64,000 nt of DNA. Source: Euonymus europaeus (lineage: Eukaryota > Streptophyta > Magnoliopsida > Celastrales > Celastraceae). Both the position numbers and the translations under genes were made by a program. How positions within the stretch are numbered: the first letter of the stretch is position 1; each line of letters starts with the position of its first letter. This document shows, one piece after another, positions 37,030 to 49,196 of this stretch. Where the stretch lies: NCBI GenBank assembly GCA_963580455.1, contig OY756970.1, positions 20,336,001 through 20,400,000 of the forward strand. The letters are read 5' to 3'. The notes below the pieces were generated by a model that worked only from the letters and a program-made list of their open reading frames with translations, searched no databases and was not told where the DNA came from.

Positions 37030-39611
37030 TCACTGACTAGCACCACCCGTGTCCTCTGACAAGCAAGGCGATTCGGAGACTGACTCCAGCGTCTCATGGC
37101 AAGGAGAAACCTCGACGCCTCTTATCTCCTCAATCATCTTGACGACTTGGCTCATCCTAGGCCGTTGATCAGGCAAAACAACAGTACAAGACAAGGCAAT
37201 CTGCAACAACCCCACCATCTCCTCCTCGATATCCTTGTACCGCATCAGCTCCAAATCGAAAACTTCCGCCGTCCATTCTTCCCTCACAACAGACTGGACC
37301 CACCTAGGTAAATCCACGGCCCCACCATACGCGCACCCGGGCCCACCAGCGTCGACGGCAGATGGGCACTTTCCCGTGAGCAGCTCTAGGAGAAGAACCC
37401 CGAAAGAATACACGTCAGATTTCTGGGTTGCTTTTCGACCGTCCGATGATTCCGGGGCACGGTAGCCGTTAGATCTTGGGGCTGAGGCGGTTGGGGATGC
37501 AAATACAGAGAGTCCAAAATCCGACACACGTGCAATGCCTGTGTTGTCCAGCAGGATGTTCGTGGACTTGACGTTACCGTGGGCGAGCCTGAGAGACTTA
37601 CACGAGTTGTGAATAAATGCCAGCCCACGGGCCGCTCCTGCTGCTATTTTTAGCCTTGTGGTCCAGTCCAGTGGGGTTCGCCCGGGCCCACGGTTACCTG
37701 TTGAGAAAAACACATTAAGCCCTCCAAGTTTCATGAAATTACACATTTGACAATAAAGAAAAAGACGAGGGTTTGTATCACTGGTCACTGGTCAGCATCA
37801 GCAGGTTGGGCTAAGGTCCCATCTACTGGGGATTAGGTAAGCCCACTAAAGGGGCAAAAGATGGTCCGGGGTTCACTTTTTGGTCGTATTATGAAACAAA
37901 TAGGCAAGAAAGCAGAGAGACGACGACAGACGAGTATTCTGAAAAGAACAAAAAGCAATAAATATATAGACGCACATTATAAAAGCTGGAGCGTACAGAG
38001 CCAGCTCTATGTAACAGTTAAAACTCACTTTCAAAATCGTAATTATATGAAAGTAAAGCTGCAAGGTTTTGTTTTTGTTCATAACTGCTACTTTGTCTTT
38101 GATTAGGAAACGGGGTCGGGAGCAAATGACAATTTTCTAGCGATCAATCTCAGAGAGAGTCATCGAGTAATGGACTAAAAACCTCCATAAAAAAACCAGT
38201 AAATTAACCAAACAGGAAGAGATTCATGAAGAAAGAGATTAATGGAATTAGATAAAGTACCATGAAGAAGCCAAAACAAGCTCGCGTTAGGCATGTAATC
38301 GTAGACCAACAATTTCTCTTCCCTGGCAAAGTAATAGGCCATCAAGCTAACCAAATTGGGATGTCTCAACCTTCCTAAAACCTCCATATGCTGCTCAAAC
38401 TCCTTCCTGCCACCCACATTTGCGTCCTTAAGCCGCTTCACCGCAACCACATTCCCGTCATCGAGCACCGCTTTGTAAGCAGTCCCAAACCCTCCCTTAC
38501 CAAGCATTTCAGCCGAGGCACGAAGCAAGTCCTCCAGCTCAAACCGCTTCACCCCCTCAAAAAATACCATCCTACCCCGCTCGTACCCAACCTGGTTCGG
38601 GTACGGGCTCGACGAGTAGACAATCTTCTCGCTCTCCGAGAGTTTTGAGCGCTTGCCGTCACGCATTTTGGCCACGTAATTGCGCCATAAGTAGCAGTAG
38701 AGAAGGAGAGAGATCATCGCAAGGACTAAAACATCGCCGAGGATAATAGAGATTAGAGCTATTGGACTTATTTTAGCTGCTCCATTGTGTCGTCTACTTG
38801 TGGGGCTTTGGGGTTTCGTACTCGAAGGCATTGCACTGGGTGATGAAGATACAGTTTTCGGGTTATTACCCGGAATTACTGGTGAAGCCACAGCCCCGTC
38901 AGATCCGGGTTTTGTTGGGTCACTTACAATGCCCTTACAACTCTGCATTGGAGAACCACACAGACCCTTGTTTTCCGCAAAAGACGATTCAGGGAAACCA
39001 GACAGCGATTTTGGTATTTCGCCGGATATACGGTTTCCGGTGACGTTGAAATCTTGCAAATTAGGCATATTCAAACCGGTAATCGAACCAGAAAACATGT
39101 TGTTCTCGAGACGGAGGGTGAGTAAATGAGTCAAACGGTTGACCGTCTCTGGAATCTTACCTGTAAAGTTGTTGAACGAAAGATCGAGACGGTACAGCCT
39201 GAAAAGCGAAGTTACTGATGCGGGGAAATCACCGAAGAAGTTATTGTGAGACAAGAAGAGAAGCTTGAGAGCAGTAAGGTTAGAGAGGTCGGGTACAGAT
39301 CCAGTGAAGCGGTTCTGTTTCAAGCTAAGGACCCGTAGTTGAGTGAGACCAGTCAAGGGCTGGAGAGGGCCATGGAGATCAAGGTTTTCGAGGACGAGAT
39401 GTGAGACTCGGTTTTTGAGACAAGAGACGCCGGTCCAACTGGTGCAAGGGTCGGTGGTGGAGTTCCATGTTGTGAGCTTATTGGCTGCGTCTGATGCGGC
39501 TTTGAACTGCATCAACGGCTCCAAATCTGGGCTCAGAGAAGCTCTTGAGAATGAGAAGCAGAGTAACAGAGAAAAGGCAATGTGTGTGATAGAGAAAGTA
39601 CGTCTCGCCAT
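37030..39611 (-). CDS. LRR receptor-like kinase, subfamily III (At1g68400-like), probable pseudokinase
   Basis: Two exons (39611-38261 and 37697-37030) code for about 672 residues. Order: signal peptide (1-25), LRR N-terminal cap with paired cysteines (about 30-66), five or six leucine-rich repeats (about 70-205), a Ser/Pro-rich linker, a membrane segment (282-308), then a kinase-like domain. The glycine loop (GKGGFG, 371-376), the VAVK lysine (392) and DFG (510-512) are present. The HRD motif reads HGN (490-492), so the catalytic Asp is replaced by Asn. Variant HRD motifs are common in this subfamily and suggest signalling by binding more than by phosphorylation. The sequence is very close to what I remember of At1g68400. 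Its PP2C neighbour is also its Arabidopsis neighbour. Confidence 0.93.
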
Positions 39612-41226
39612 TTTTGCGAGAGAGAGAGAGAGAGGGCGTGAGTCGGGGAGTGTGAGTGTTAATGGTGCAACGGCTCATTGGTAAGATGAGAATATAAGAG
39701 GGTATGATTGTAAATAAAGGGATGGGAAAGGGTTTTCAGTAATGAATGGTGGATAATGCCCCAATTAAAATTCATGCAGTAGGCAGCAACATACGTTAGT
39801 ACGTTACACACCTCCTATTTTACCAAAAAGAAAAGGAAAAACCTCGTGATTTTAATTTTTTACTAGCAGTAATTGTCTGCCCCATGGAAAATAAAGTCTG
39901 GGCCTTTATTTGTTTCTCGAAGTTATTGCCACGAAGCTTTTCTGCCTTTCTGCTTTTTCTTCGTTGTTTGCACAAAACCGAACCCATGAAGTTAAGAATT
40001 TGACAAGAACACCCTTGATATTTCATAAGAAAACATGAGATAAAATTGAACTTTGTTAACGTGAGATTTTCTCAATGGAACTACAGTTTTTCATCCTTTG
40101 TTGTCTCGTTGATTATAAACCATTCGTTGCTTGAATTTAACGAAAGAAATTTTTTAAGCTAAGGAAGATTTTTGAAGAATTGATATGCTGGACAGAATGA
40201 TATCGATAATGGATATTTGAAACTCTTTTTTTTCTTCTTCCGATTGAGATCCCCATGACTAGCACGTAGCTTGGTTTAGCCCGTTAGATACAAGTCAAAT
40301 GCGCTGTCATTGCCTGGTGACACTTGGGTTGGGCTGCTGCCACCTGACGTTGTGTCATGTCTGGACTTGAAAGTTGAAACATGAGCTCCAAGACAAGGCT
40401 TCGCCTAACAATTTGGTGGCAGACCCAAATCTGTAACTGAGAAATTAAAGTAAGCCCAATAAAGTCCATTAAAGAACCAGGATCCAAGACTTCCCCTTCT
40501 TTGCTCATGCATGCACTGTAGCCTTTGTTCGACTCTTACCCCCACCAAACAATTCCGCTTGTACCAGAGGCACGCCTGATATCAGACATGCTTCTCCGCA
40601 GAATGTGGCTACATGTCATAGACACACTATTTGGGAATTTCATGAGAACTTAGGCGTCCTTACCCCTCCGAACTTGTAACTTTAGGGGTCATCACACTCC
40701 AGATCCCCTCAATCCTTTTTCGACAATGAATAAGCCCAAAACTTAGTATATTAGGTCTTTAAAAGAACCCAATTTGCATAAGGTTTTTCCTCATAGTCAA
40801 TTGCTCCCTATCCCTGCCATTTATTCACCATGAAGTTTTCTTTTGCAAGTACAGGTCCTGACACTTGCAACTTCTTGCTCTCACCTTGATTACTGCAAAT
40901 AACTTAGAGTTGGGTACCAAATCAATTGTAGGACGTAGCATACAAGAGAGTAGAGGGCTAAGGCTAAGGCTAAGGCTTTGATAATCGTTTATGCCAGCAG
41001 CCTTATTGCATTTTCAAACTTGCAAAGAAACCAGGAATCTCAAACGAGGTGCTCCAAGATCAACTCTTCATTGCTAATAAGATTTTTCCAAATTATTTGC
41101 ATATATTACATATACATTAGATGCAATATTGCAGTAAGATTCAAACAATTGCCTTACCTAAGATAATGGGATTACAAAAGAATAAAGGGCCAACAAATGG
41201 TAAGCAAGTAGGCACCAATGAAGAAA
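39612..41226. other. Promoter region of the LRR kinase and 3' flank of the PP2C gene
   Basis: A GA tract at 39614-39634 lies in the likely leader of the LRR kinase gene. The rest is AT-rich with no reading frame I recognise. The short repeat TAAGGC appears three times in a row at about 40958-40976. Confidence 0.4.
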
Positions 41227-44200
41227 TTATGCCACTTTAACTCCACTCGGCCGTTTTCCTTCCATAGCATCCTTCTTATTACGACATTCAGCACATAGGA
41301 AAGGCCCCTGCCAGGGTTTAGAGCTCGTGGAGAAGATGGAACCTGCATGGACAGAGATGCCCTCACTTGGAGCAAGGTCAACCTGACATACAGCACACAT
41401 GAAGAGACCAGATGTTGACGATGCAGTGTCATCATTTCCCAGTCTGCAACATATCAAGCATCGGAAAACAATGCCCAATTGAAATTTGAAACACCAGGTT
41501 GATTAAAATACATAAGGCTACAAAACGTGAACTCTATGCCAGAAATTTGTTAATAGACATAAAAGGTATCTAGAATTGCACCAAAAATCATATGAAACAC
41601 CTGTCAAAGTACGACAATTTACAACATACATGCTTTCCAACTACCTTTTTTTTTTTTTCATTTTTCTTTTTTGAAGGGCTGCGGTGGGGGAAGGGGGGTG
41701 CCACCATATTCATTTCAGATGCAGAAGGTTATGTTGATGACTTCACAAGGTGAGCTATTATGTATAGAAGTTTCAATGAGTCACTTCAAAGCAACCAAAC
41801 TGTTATGGTATATGTCAATACGTCATCAGGATCATCATAGCATGGATGGAAAAACTAAAAAGATATAACAGATTCCAGACACCTATTTCTGGATGTAAGT
41901 ATACTTCAAAAAGTCCTTTTCCAATGTTCTAATATTCAGTGGTGAGAGAAAGGTAATAGGTTTTACTAAAGGACCATGCCCAAGATCCACACAGCTAGTG
42001 GAGGTGACTCTTTCTAATCCAGCAAAGCAAATAAACAAATCGAGCAACAAAAAATAGATAATATGATAGAAACTTTTACTAAGGTCTCTTGCATTATGAA
42101 AGTTCCAAATAGCAATAGAAAGTTAAAACTTAAAAGATAGAACTCAAGAAAACTTCTAAATATCAAACACTAAAAAACAAAAAAGCACAATCTAATTTAA
42201 GGACAACCCTATATCAGATCCTTCATGGTAGGACAAACTGCAAATGATTCTCAAACAGTCTTCAAAAATATCTTCTCACCATTACATCTCGTATGTCTCT
42301 CCTTCACAACATAAAACATATATGTGTCACATTAGTTATTTGTTTTGTCTATTTATGATCATCTTCAGTAGAAGGATTAAATTTTACAACAAAGAAGCAA
42401 TAACAAGGAACAAAACCAATACATGCTAAAAAGGGCAGTACTAACCTCTCAGCAAGCATTGCTGAGCCTTCTTCAAACAGTTCTTCCACTATGCCTACAG
42501 CTGAAAGCTTCTTTGATAGTTTATTGGCAGAATCACGAGATCTCTTCCTGAATAATAAGGCTCTCAGTTTGTTGTGCTTCTTGGGGGGAGTTGAAGGCTG
42601 TACTGAATTGTCAGGAGGAATAATGTCAACAATTACGCAAGTAGTATCATCCTTAAGGCCCCTTGTCCGTAGTGCCTCCTATAAAACCATCAATGCAATG
42701 CAATCAAATTATACAACCATAAAAAACTGTTAAATAACAGCATACTACATATGGAGTCACGGATGTGTTTGCAAAGGATGGAGTTGCAAGATCTGAGGAG
42801 TTCATCTACTGGTTCTAGAATGGATTGATGTATCTTAAAGCTTTTACTTTATAGCTCTGATCTTATTCTTGCTCATTTCAGTTTTTTTGTTTCAATTTCT
42901 CCAGGTCATCTCTGATGCCCTGTTATGTCTCTATCTTTGATTTTCATTGAATATATGTCTTCTGTTTATCAAAAAAAAAAAAAAAAAAACATACTACATA
43001 CTTAACTACTTATTTTTATGTGCTATGCATAATTCACAGAGGACTAAGGTAGGAGAGAGAGTACCAGAAAAAAAATAGTTACCTTCACAACTTGTCTAGC
43101 AGCAAGTTCAGCTGCCAATCCACGGCAAGATTTTGCAGCCATTTCTGATGATAGGGCATCCCAGATGCCATCAGAAGCAATTATAAGCCTCCCACCTGCA
43201 TTCGATAACTTTTGTACCAAATAAAGAATGTCAGAGTTCACGCTGACATCGCCAGCAGTGTAAAACTCAAATCCACAGGCTTCCAGAATCAAGCCAGAAT
43301 AAAGACACAGATTATGTATCTATCATTTGAGTTCCAAAATAAGACAGTTACCTTCACTTGTTTAACATGTGGAATAGGAACTATAAACTCTCCTACATCC
43401 ATATCTCCAATTGACCTGGAGAGGCATAAACCTCCTGGCCAACAACGAAGGGGACCAATCTGCTCAGTAAAAGAAAAAGCAAAAAATGTGTTGCACAATG
43501 TCATACAAAAAGAAAGTGGGAAAATCTCAATTAGAAGCCACCAGCCAGTTTAGATAGAAGTATTTGCCATCAGGAAAAAGCATAAGATCTAAAAACACCG
43601 AACCTCTGGACCACCAAAAATACTAAGCCTCCCAACTTCACCTCCACTGGCAGTAACACGTTCTCTCCTGCAATAAAAGAAATATTCAGTTTATCCATGA
43701 ATAATAATAGTAGCACAACTCCCACACCGGAGGCGGGATGGTCGGCGAAGGGAAAGATCCACATAGTGGAGATGAGGTTTCTAGGAATTGAACCCACGAC
43801 CTTAAGGTTGCACTGAAATAACCTTACCAAAAGGCCAATGGTTCGTCATCATCTACATATAATAATAGAATTAAATAAAATAAAAAAGGCCAGGAAAAGT
43901 CAAGGGGACGCACTCCTTCACATTTTCTTCAAGTCTATGATCGACAGTCAAGGTAGAGACAGGTGCCCCTTGAGTATCTAAAATACAACGCGAGTCCCCA
44001 ACAGAAGCGACGGTCACAGTCCATCCATCTATTATAACAAATGTAGCAGTTGTCCCAGATGTTTCTCCTGGAGTCGATAGGAGCAACTGTTAATTGGTAA
44101 AAACATGACTGCAACTGAAAATGAAAATAAAGCAGACACTCATAATAATAGGAAACATATTACATGCCTCTGCTTTGGAATTCCTTATCAGTTTTCACAA

Positions 44201-45204
44201 ACCCAGCGACCAATGCCCGAGGCAAAGCATGAAGCCATTCCTCTCGCTCAAGCCCACGAGGAATCGCTCCCAACACATGATTCAACAAATTCTCCCTAGT
44301 AAAAATTGCCGCAGCATTCCCATTATGCCCATCAAAGATCTGGAATTTCAGATATGTTATTGTCTATCTTCCAGAACTAAAAATATATGGAAGATGGTTA
44401 GATAGATACAAGGCAAATTGCGAAATCTGGTATATGATATAACAGTGAAGAAAACAACAATACAAACTAAAATTCCAACCATTATCAGAAACGCATTAAC
44501 CAGATAATAAATGATTGTCATGTTTGAGGGCTCGTCTGGATCAATTGAACATAACAAATAAATATGGTGCTGAAAACTAATGACATCCATTGATTGACAT
44601 GAATGAGAAACAATGTTGCCAAGTTCCGAGCAAGGGTAGACATAGCCATGAAGAGAATAGGCCAGACGTTTGTCAGGCTACTTCCTGCATGACTGAACAT
44701 AACAACTTTACCCCTCAATTACTTCAATTATACCAATTCAAATGACCTATAAAACCTCGAATTGTAAGGATACATGCCTAGAAGGAAGGGGGGCAGCAAT
44801 CTAATGAGAAGTCCATCAATACATACAGTTTAACTTGAAACTTCATACATTTGTTGGATACCCCACAATTCAATGACACATTACATAATAATTCGATGAT
44901 ATAGTCCACTGCACCAGAGCTCCTAAATCGCAGCCATTATTTGTGCACAACTAATAAGAGAGAAAAATAGTTGAATATCAACTGAGAGAATTACCGCAAA
45001 CACAGAAAATGCCGAGGATGGGTCCCCAGGCACTCGCAGGCAATCTGTCTTCACCATGAGATAATCCTCTCCTTTCCTAGACTGAGCAGCATGCCCATAT
45101 CTCACTGTTGGCTTCTCCATCTTTTCCATCTTCATCTCTCGGCTGATCAATGCAGCTAAGGGTACAAGATTCTCGTGATGACGCCTTCCTTCTCTGGATG
45201 CCAT
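41227..45204 (-). CDS. Protein phosphatase 2C with C-terminal CxxC/CxxC module (PP2C15-like)
   Basis: Eight exons fit: 45204-44995, 44339-44180, 44067-43914, 43667-43604, 43459-43352, 43208-43083, 42678-42446 and 41443-41227. They code for about 423 residues. PP2C removes phosphate from Ser/Thr using two Mg/Mn ions. Motifs seen are GEDY, IFDGHNG (metal-binding Asp and Gly), SGTTATFVIIDGWTVTVASVGDSR, LSRSIGD, IIASDGIWDALS and LKDDTTCVIVD. A C-terminal tail of about 75 residues carries MCAVCQVD and FLCAECRNKKD, a possible zinc ribbon, also present in At1g68410 as I recall it. The intron after exon 2 begins with GC instead of GT. Introns hold a LINE tail (intron 6) and a SINE (intron 3). Confidence 0.93.
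42752..42989 (+). mobile_element. 5'-truncated L1-type LINE tail in PP2C intron 6
   Basis: A 238-bp insert ends in 19 A residues and is flanked by the 11-bp direct repeat CATACTACATA (42741-42751 and 42990-43000). Its first part reads DVFAKDGVARSEEFIYWF then stop, like the end of plant L1 ORF2. It lies antisense to the phosphatase gene. The clean target duplication and long A tail suggest a fairly young insertion. Confidence 0.85.
43717..43840 (-). mobile_element. tRNA-derived SINE fragment (Au-like)
   Basis: On the minus strand: GCCTTTTGGTAAGG, then GTGCAACCTTAAGGTCGTGG, GTTCAATTCCTAG and AAACCTCATCTCCAC. The GGTTCAATTCC core is a B-box of tRNA origin. It lies in intron 3 of the PP2C gene, between exons 3 and 4. 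Confidence 0.6.
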
Positions 45205-46241
45205 TTCTAATACTTATCCACTACTTGCTCAGTACCGCTAAATTACCAAACTCTTGGTGTCAAAAGCAATATCATCACGGAGCACTCCATATCCCTCCAA
45301 CTCGATCAAACAGCAAATTGCTATCGATAATAAAATCACAAAACCCCTGCCTCTTGCAAGCCTATTTACAAGACGATCAAGAAATATCTATTTAGACAAA
45401 AGACGCAGCTGTTATCCATATCAACCGTGATATTCTCCACTTGATCTGCATGACTTTAGAACCAGATAAGCAAAGAGATTCAACGTATCGAAAAAAAGAC
45501 TAAGCTAACCAAAGTTTAGCGAGTAGCAAAACTATGTTAAACAACTAAGTAAGCAACCAATGCTTCGTTCTGTTACTAAAATGTCATATATACACAATTT
45601 CTAGCTTTAATGGCGGAATTGATTTTCCTTTTTCAGGAACCACGAACAAAAAGAAAAAGTACTTTCGTTCAGAATTTTCCCGCAGCAATCAAACAAGCAA
45701 CTGAGAGAGAGAGGAATGTAAATTACCACGGAGGATGTCCGGCCGCTTTAGGCGGATAATGAAAATGCAGAAGCAGAAGCAGATCTGACTGCGACACCAA
45801 GCAAGCAAGTTGAGCAAATTCAAGGAATCTTAAGAGAAAAGATATAACAACGCGTAAACCAAACGCGTATTTGGTGACAACAAGTGAACTGTAAACTCCA
45901 TCGCTAACAAACCTTTCAATTTTAAACGAACGCAATTCACATTCACCAAACAAATGGAACTTTCCCCGACTAAATTTTTTTTTTAAAAAAAAACTCTCGC
46001 TTTTTTTTTTTAAGCTATAGAGTGAATCTTCTTCTCAGTCTGTTAACAAGTATGGTTGTTGTTCGATTAAATCCACAAAAATTATTCGTAAAATTGGTAA
46101 ATTAAACAGATCATCATTTTTAGGGGATCGGCCGACCGCACACAAATGAGGATTTGGGGGGGTGGTGGTGGTTGAGCAGAGACTGAACTGGAGGGGTCAG
46201 CTGAAGTTTGTGACACGTGTGTAGTGGGATAGGAACAAACA
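45205..46241. other. 5' leader and promoter region of the PP2C gene
   Basis: It holds the upstream region of the minus-strand PP2C gene, probably with a leader intron. Poly-T and poly-A runs occur near 45980-46010. No other gene is visible. Confidence 0.4.
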
Positions 46242-46810
46242 ATATGTGTTAGGGGTGTGCAACCGGACCGTGGACCCTAAACTGAAACCAAAACCGGAAT
46301 AGACGGTTTTGAAAAAATTGAAACCGAAATCGAACCATATTTTCGGTTAGTTGGTAATTTGATTAACCGGTTTTAAAGGTTCGGTCCGGTTCGGTTACGG
46401 TTTTATAATCAATTAGATAACTATATATTATTAATAATTATAAAATAATATGTAATGAACATATAATTATAAAATAAGGTATAATGAGTAATGAATTATT
46501 AAAGAAAAAATATTTATATAAAATAATGTATAATTGACATATAATTAAAAAATATTTATGTCATTAGACCTATATATATTCACACACACACATATATATA
46601 TATATAAATTTTAAATATATTCAAAATTAAACGGTCCGGTCCGGTTAACCGCGGTTTCAAAGAAATGAAACCGGAGACCGGACCATATATCTTGTTCCGG
46701 TCCGGTTAACCGGACCATTGACCAAAATCTAGTCAATAAACCGGACCGACCAGTCTGGTTTCCGATTTTCTATCGGTTTACGGTCCGGTTTGCACACCCC
46801 TAATATGTGT
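46242..46810. mobile_element. hAT-like MITE, 553 bp, with 8-bp target duplication
   Basis: The element (46250-46802) begins TAGGGGTGTGCAACCGGACC and ends GGTCCGGTTTGCACACCCCTA, near-perfect terminal inverted repeats. The octamer ATATGTGT flanks it at 46242-46249 and 46803-46810. An 8-bp duplication points to a hAT-type transposase. The arms are rich in GGTCCGGTTAACCGG-type words, able to form extended hairpins, while the centre is AT-rich. There is no coding capacity. Confidence 0.9.
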
Positions 46811-48400
46811 TGTTCAAAAAAAATTTCGATAATGTATGATAATGTGTGTTTTTTATGGTGTAATTGTATTGAAACATATGTTTTGGTCATGTGAATGAAC
46901 ATGTAACTTATTTTTTGTAACAGATGTGAGATCTAATATTGATTCTGGTATAGTTTTTGTTGGATAATGCATAAGTGACAGTTGACATTTAGAGGTCCTG
47001 TTAATGAAGAAATGAGAGAATGTATTGAGATTATTTTGTTAATATAAATGTATTGAAAGATTATTTTGATGATATAAATAAGTATCTGACTTTATTTTTT
47101 TGTGTAATAAAAATGAAATTCAATTACAAAATAGACAATTTGAAGCGTGTATTACCACTAAACTTGTTCTTAACAATGCTTCCGGTTCATGTGCTTAAGT
47201 GGTGCGTGCACTTATTTCACTGATTTTGTGGCTTGCATGGTGGTGGTCCTTTCGTCACATATGCGGTATTTATGGACCACCAAATTGGGAAATTGCGTTA
47301 TCTGTTTTTTTTTCCTTTCCTTTTTCCGCTCAATGTTTTGATTAATTTAGTATTTAAATAGTTTAGAACATTTGTAATTGATGAGGATAATACATTTATT
47401 TTCCATTTCGTTTTCCTACTTAATGGGGATAGTAAAGGATTACAATTTTAATCCAATAATTTTAGGGATATGTCAGTGTCACACCACATCACGCCATAAT
47501 TTTATTTTTTTATTTTTAAAATTTATCTTTTTTTGTCTAATATTAAATTTGAATCGTAGACTCTAGAAAATTACGGAGTCCCTAGATTTGATAGTAACAC
47601 TCCTTCTCCATATGCGATAACTCACATTCATTAATTTGTTTTAAATAGTTGACGAGTTTGTTTAACGTGGGTAGAGTTTAGACCCAAAAGTCTGTAATCA
47701 ATTTGTAAAATTTAGTGGGACCTTCGACAATATGCAAAGTTCACACTAGTAGACCATGAAGCTTAACATTGGTGAGGTGCCAACCGTAGAAGCTCTGATG
47801 ATCAAATCAGATGATCGGAGGAGAATTTACAGTGAGAGACTGAATGGTCTTTAAAGCTTTGCTTGGATTGAGAGCTAAGAGAGTTAAGTGAGGTGAAATA
47901 AAGAACTTGTTTGAATTGAGGGTAAAGGTTTAAGAGGGGATGATAGAGGATTAAATGAGGGGAATATTTTAAGTTTTTTGCATATTTTCTTCCCCTCCCA
48001 AATTGGGGTGTTAAGGAGGGAAAGATATACATATTTGTTAAAAAATCCAAAATATAATTTAGTAAATAACATTTTAGCCCATACAATGTGTATAAAGAGC
48101 TAACAAAGTCTATCCCATATCGGTTATGTGTGCAAGTAAAGAGTTAATCCCTCTCAATTAAAATGACTCAAAAATTAACGAAAAAATCATTCTCTTCCAT
48201 TCTAAACAAATATCAAATTATAATAGATAAAAAAACTCTCGACTCTTCAATAAAGTAGTGCACTTAGTTAGCTATTTCTGTATGGTTTAAAATAATCCAA
48301 TAAAAATGAGAATAACATGGGAAAATTGTGATCGTTAGGGAAGAAAAAGAATGATCCAACTTATGCAGGAATAGAACTTGAGCCAAGTGCTTTGATACTA
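46811..48400. other. AT-rich intergenic DNA with MITE remnants
   Basis: The part at 46.82-47.17 kb carries degraded words of the 5.8-kb MITE family (GTAATTGTATTGAAACATATG, with pieces such as ATAAATGTATTGAAAGATT). The remainder has no recognisable content. Confidence 0.4.
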
Positions 48401-49168
48401 ATCTTTTTTTTTCTTTTTTTTAATAGCAAATGTCCATTAACAAAAGATGAGGTACAATCGGTATTGAGATACAATCCATACATGATTTTGTCCCAAACAA
48501 CCAAATTCATCTCTCAAAGCTAGCCTAAGCGAAGAAGCATAAATGCATAGGGAATGCAGCGCAAGGCTACGCCCTTCTGACCTAGATCTAGGTCACTCGT
48601 GCCCGGGTTAACACAATTTTCCAACAAGTGAAATCCCTACCAAACAATGCAGTAGGCTTGTTGATAGTGATTCAGTTGCATGAGGCATAGAAGAACCGAG
48701 TTGCATACCCATCGGTCATTCACCAATTTCCACCAGAGTTGGTGGCGACGAGTCATCAAGCAAGTAGATCTGAAACCAGCTCCACCATGAACATACCCAA
48801 GAGTACCCATCTTTGAAGATCTAGCAGGAAAACACGTCAATGAACTAGCAAAATAGCATTTGACCGAACATAAGCCTGCAAAACAAGCGAAGTTCCAACA
48901 GAACATGCCGATCGGCCAAAAATTGCTTCATGGAGAAGCCACAAAGATAAACCCTCCGAAAATAAGCTAGGAAAATAGGCGAAAGTAACCATTAAACTTG
49001 AAAACAAAAGAGACCGAAAATAAGCAGATTAATAGAAGAGGAGGAGGAGGAGGTAATAGATGTGATCTAAGCCACCTCCTCCACCATGAAGGGTCTGGAA
49101 GTTCGGTTTTCTAGAGAGAGTTTTCTTGAGAGCCTTTGAAGAGAGATAAATTGGAAGGTTCTTATACT
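48401..49168 (-). mobile_element. Poly-A-tailed retroposed insertion, unclassified
   Basis: Read on the minus strand, a sequence of ordinary GC content ends at about 48405 in an A-rich tail (AAAAAAAAGAAAAAAAAA). The word ATACTAAT flanks both sides (about 48395 and 49165), a short possible target duplication. The start on the minus strand resembles a leader (CTCTCTAGAAAACCGAAC, then GGAGGAGGTGG). It may be a truncated or internally deleted LINE, or a retroposed transcript. No protein is recognisable. Confidence 0.5.
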
Positions 49169-49196
49169 AATATGCACACAGCATATGATTGTCCAC

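Noticed and set aside
38388..39129. Plus-strand frames opposite the LRR kinase
   Set aside because: They are shadows of the strongly coding minus strand, without motifs of their own.
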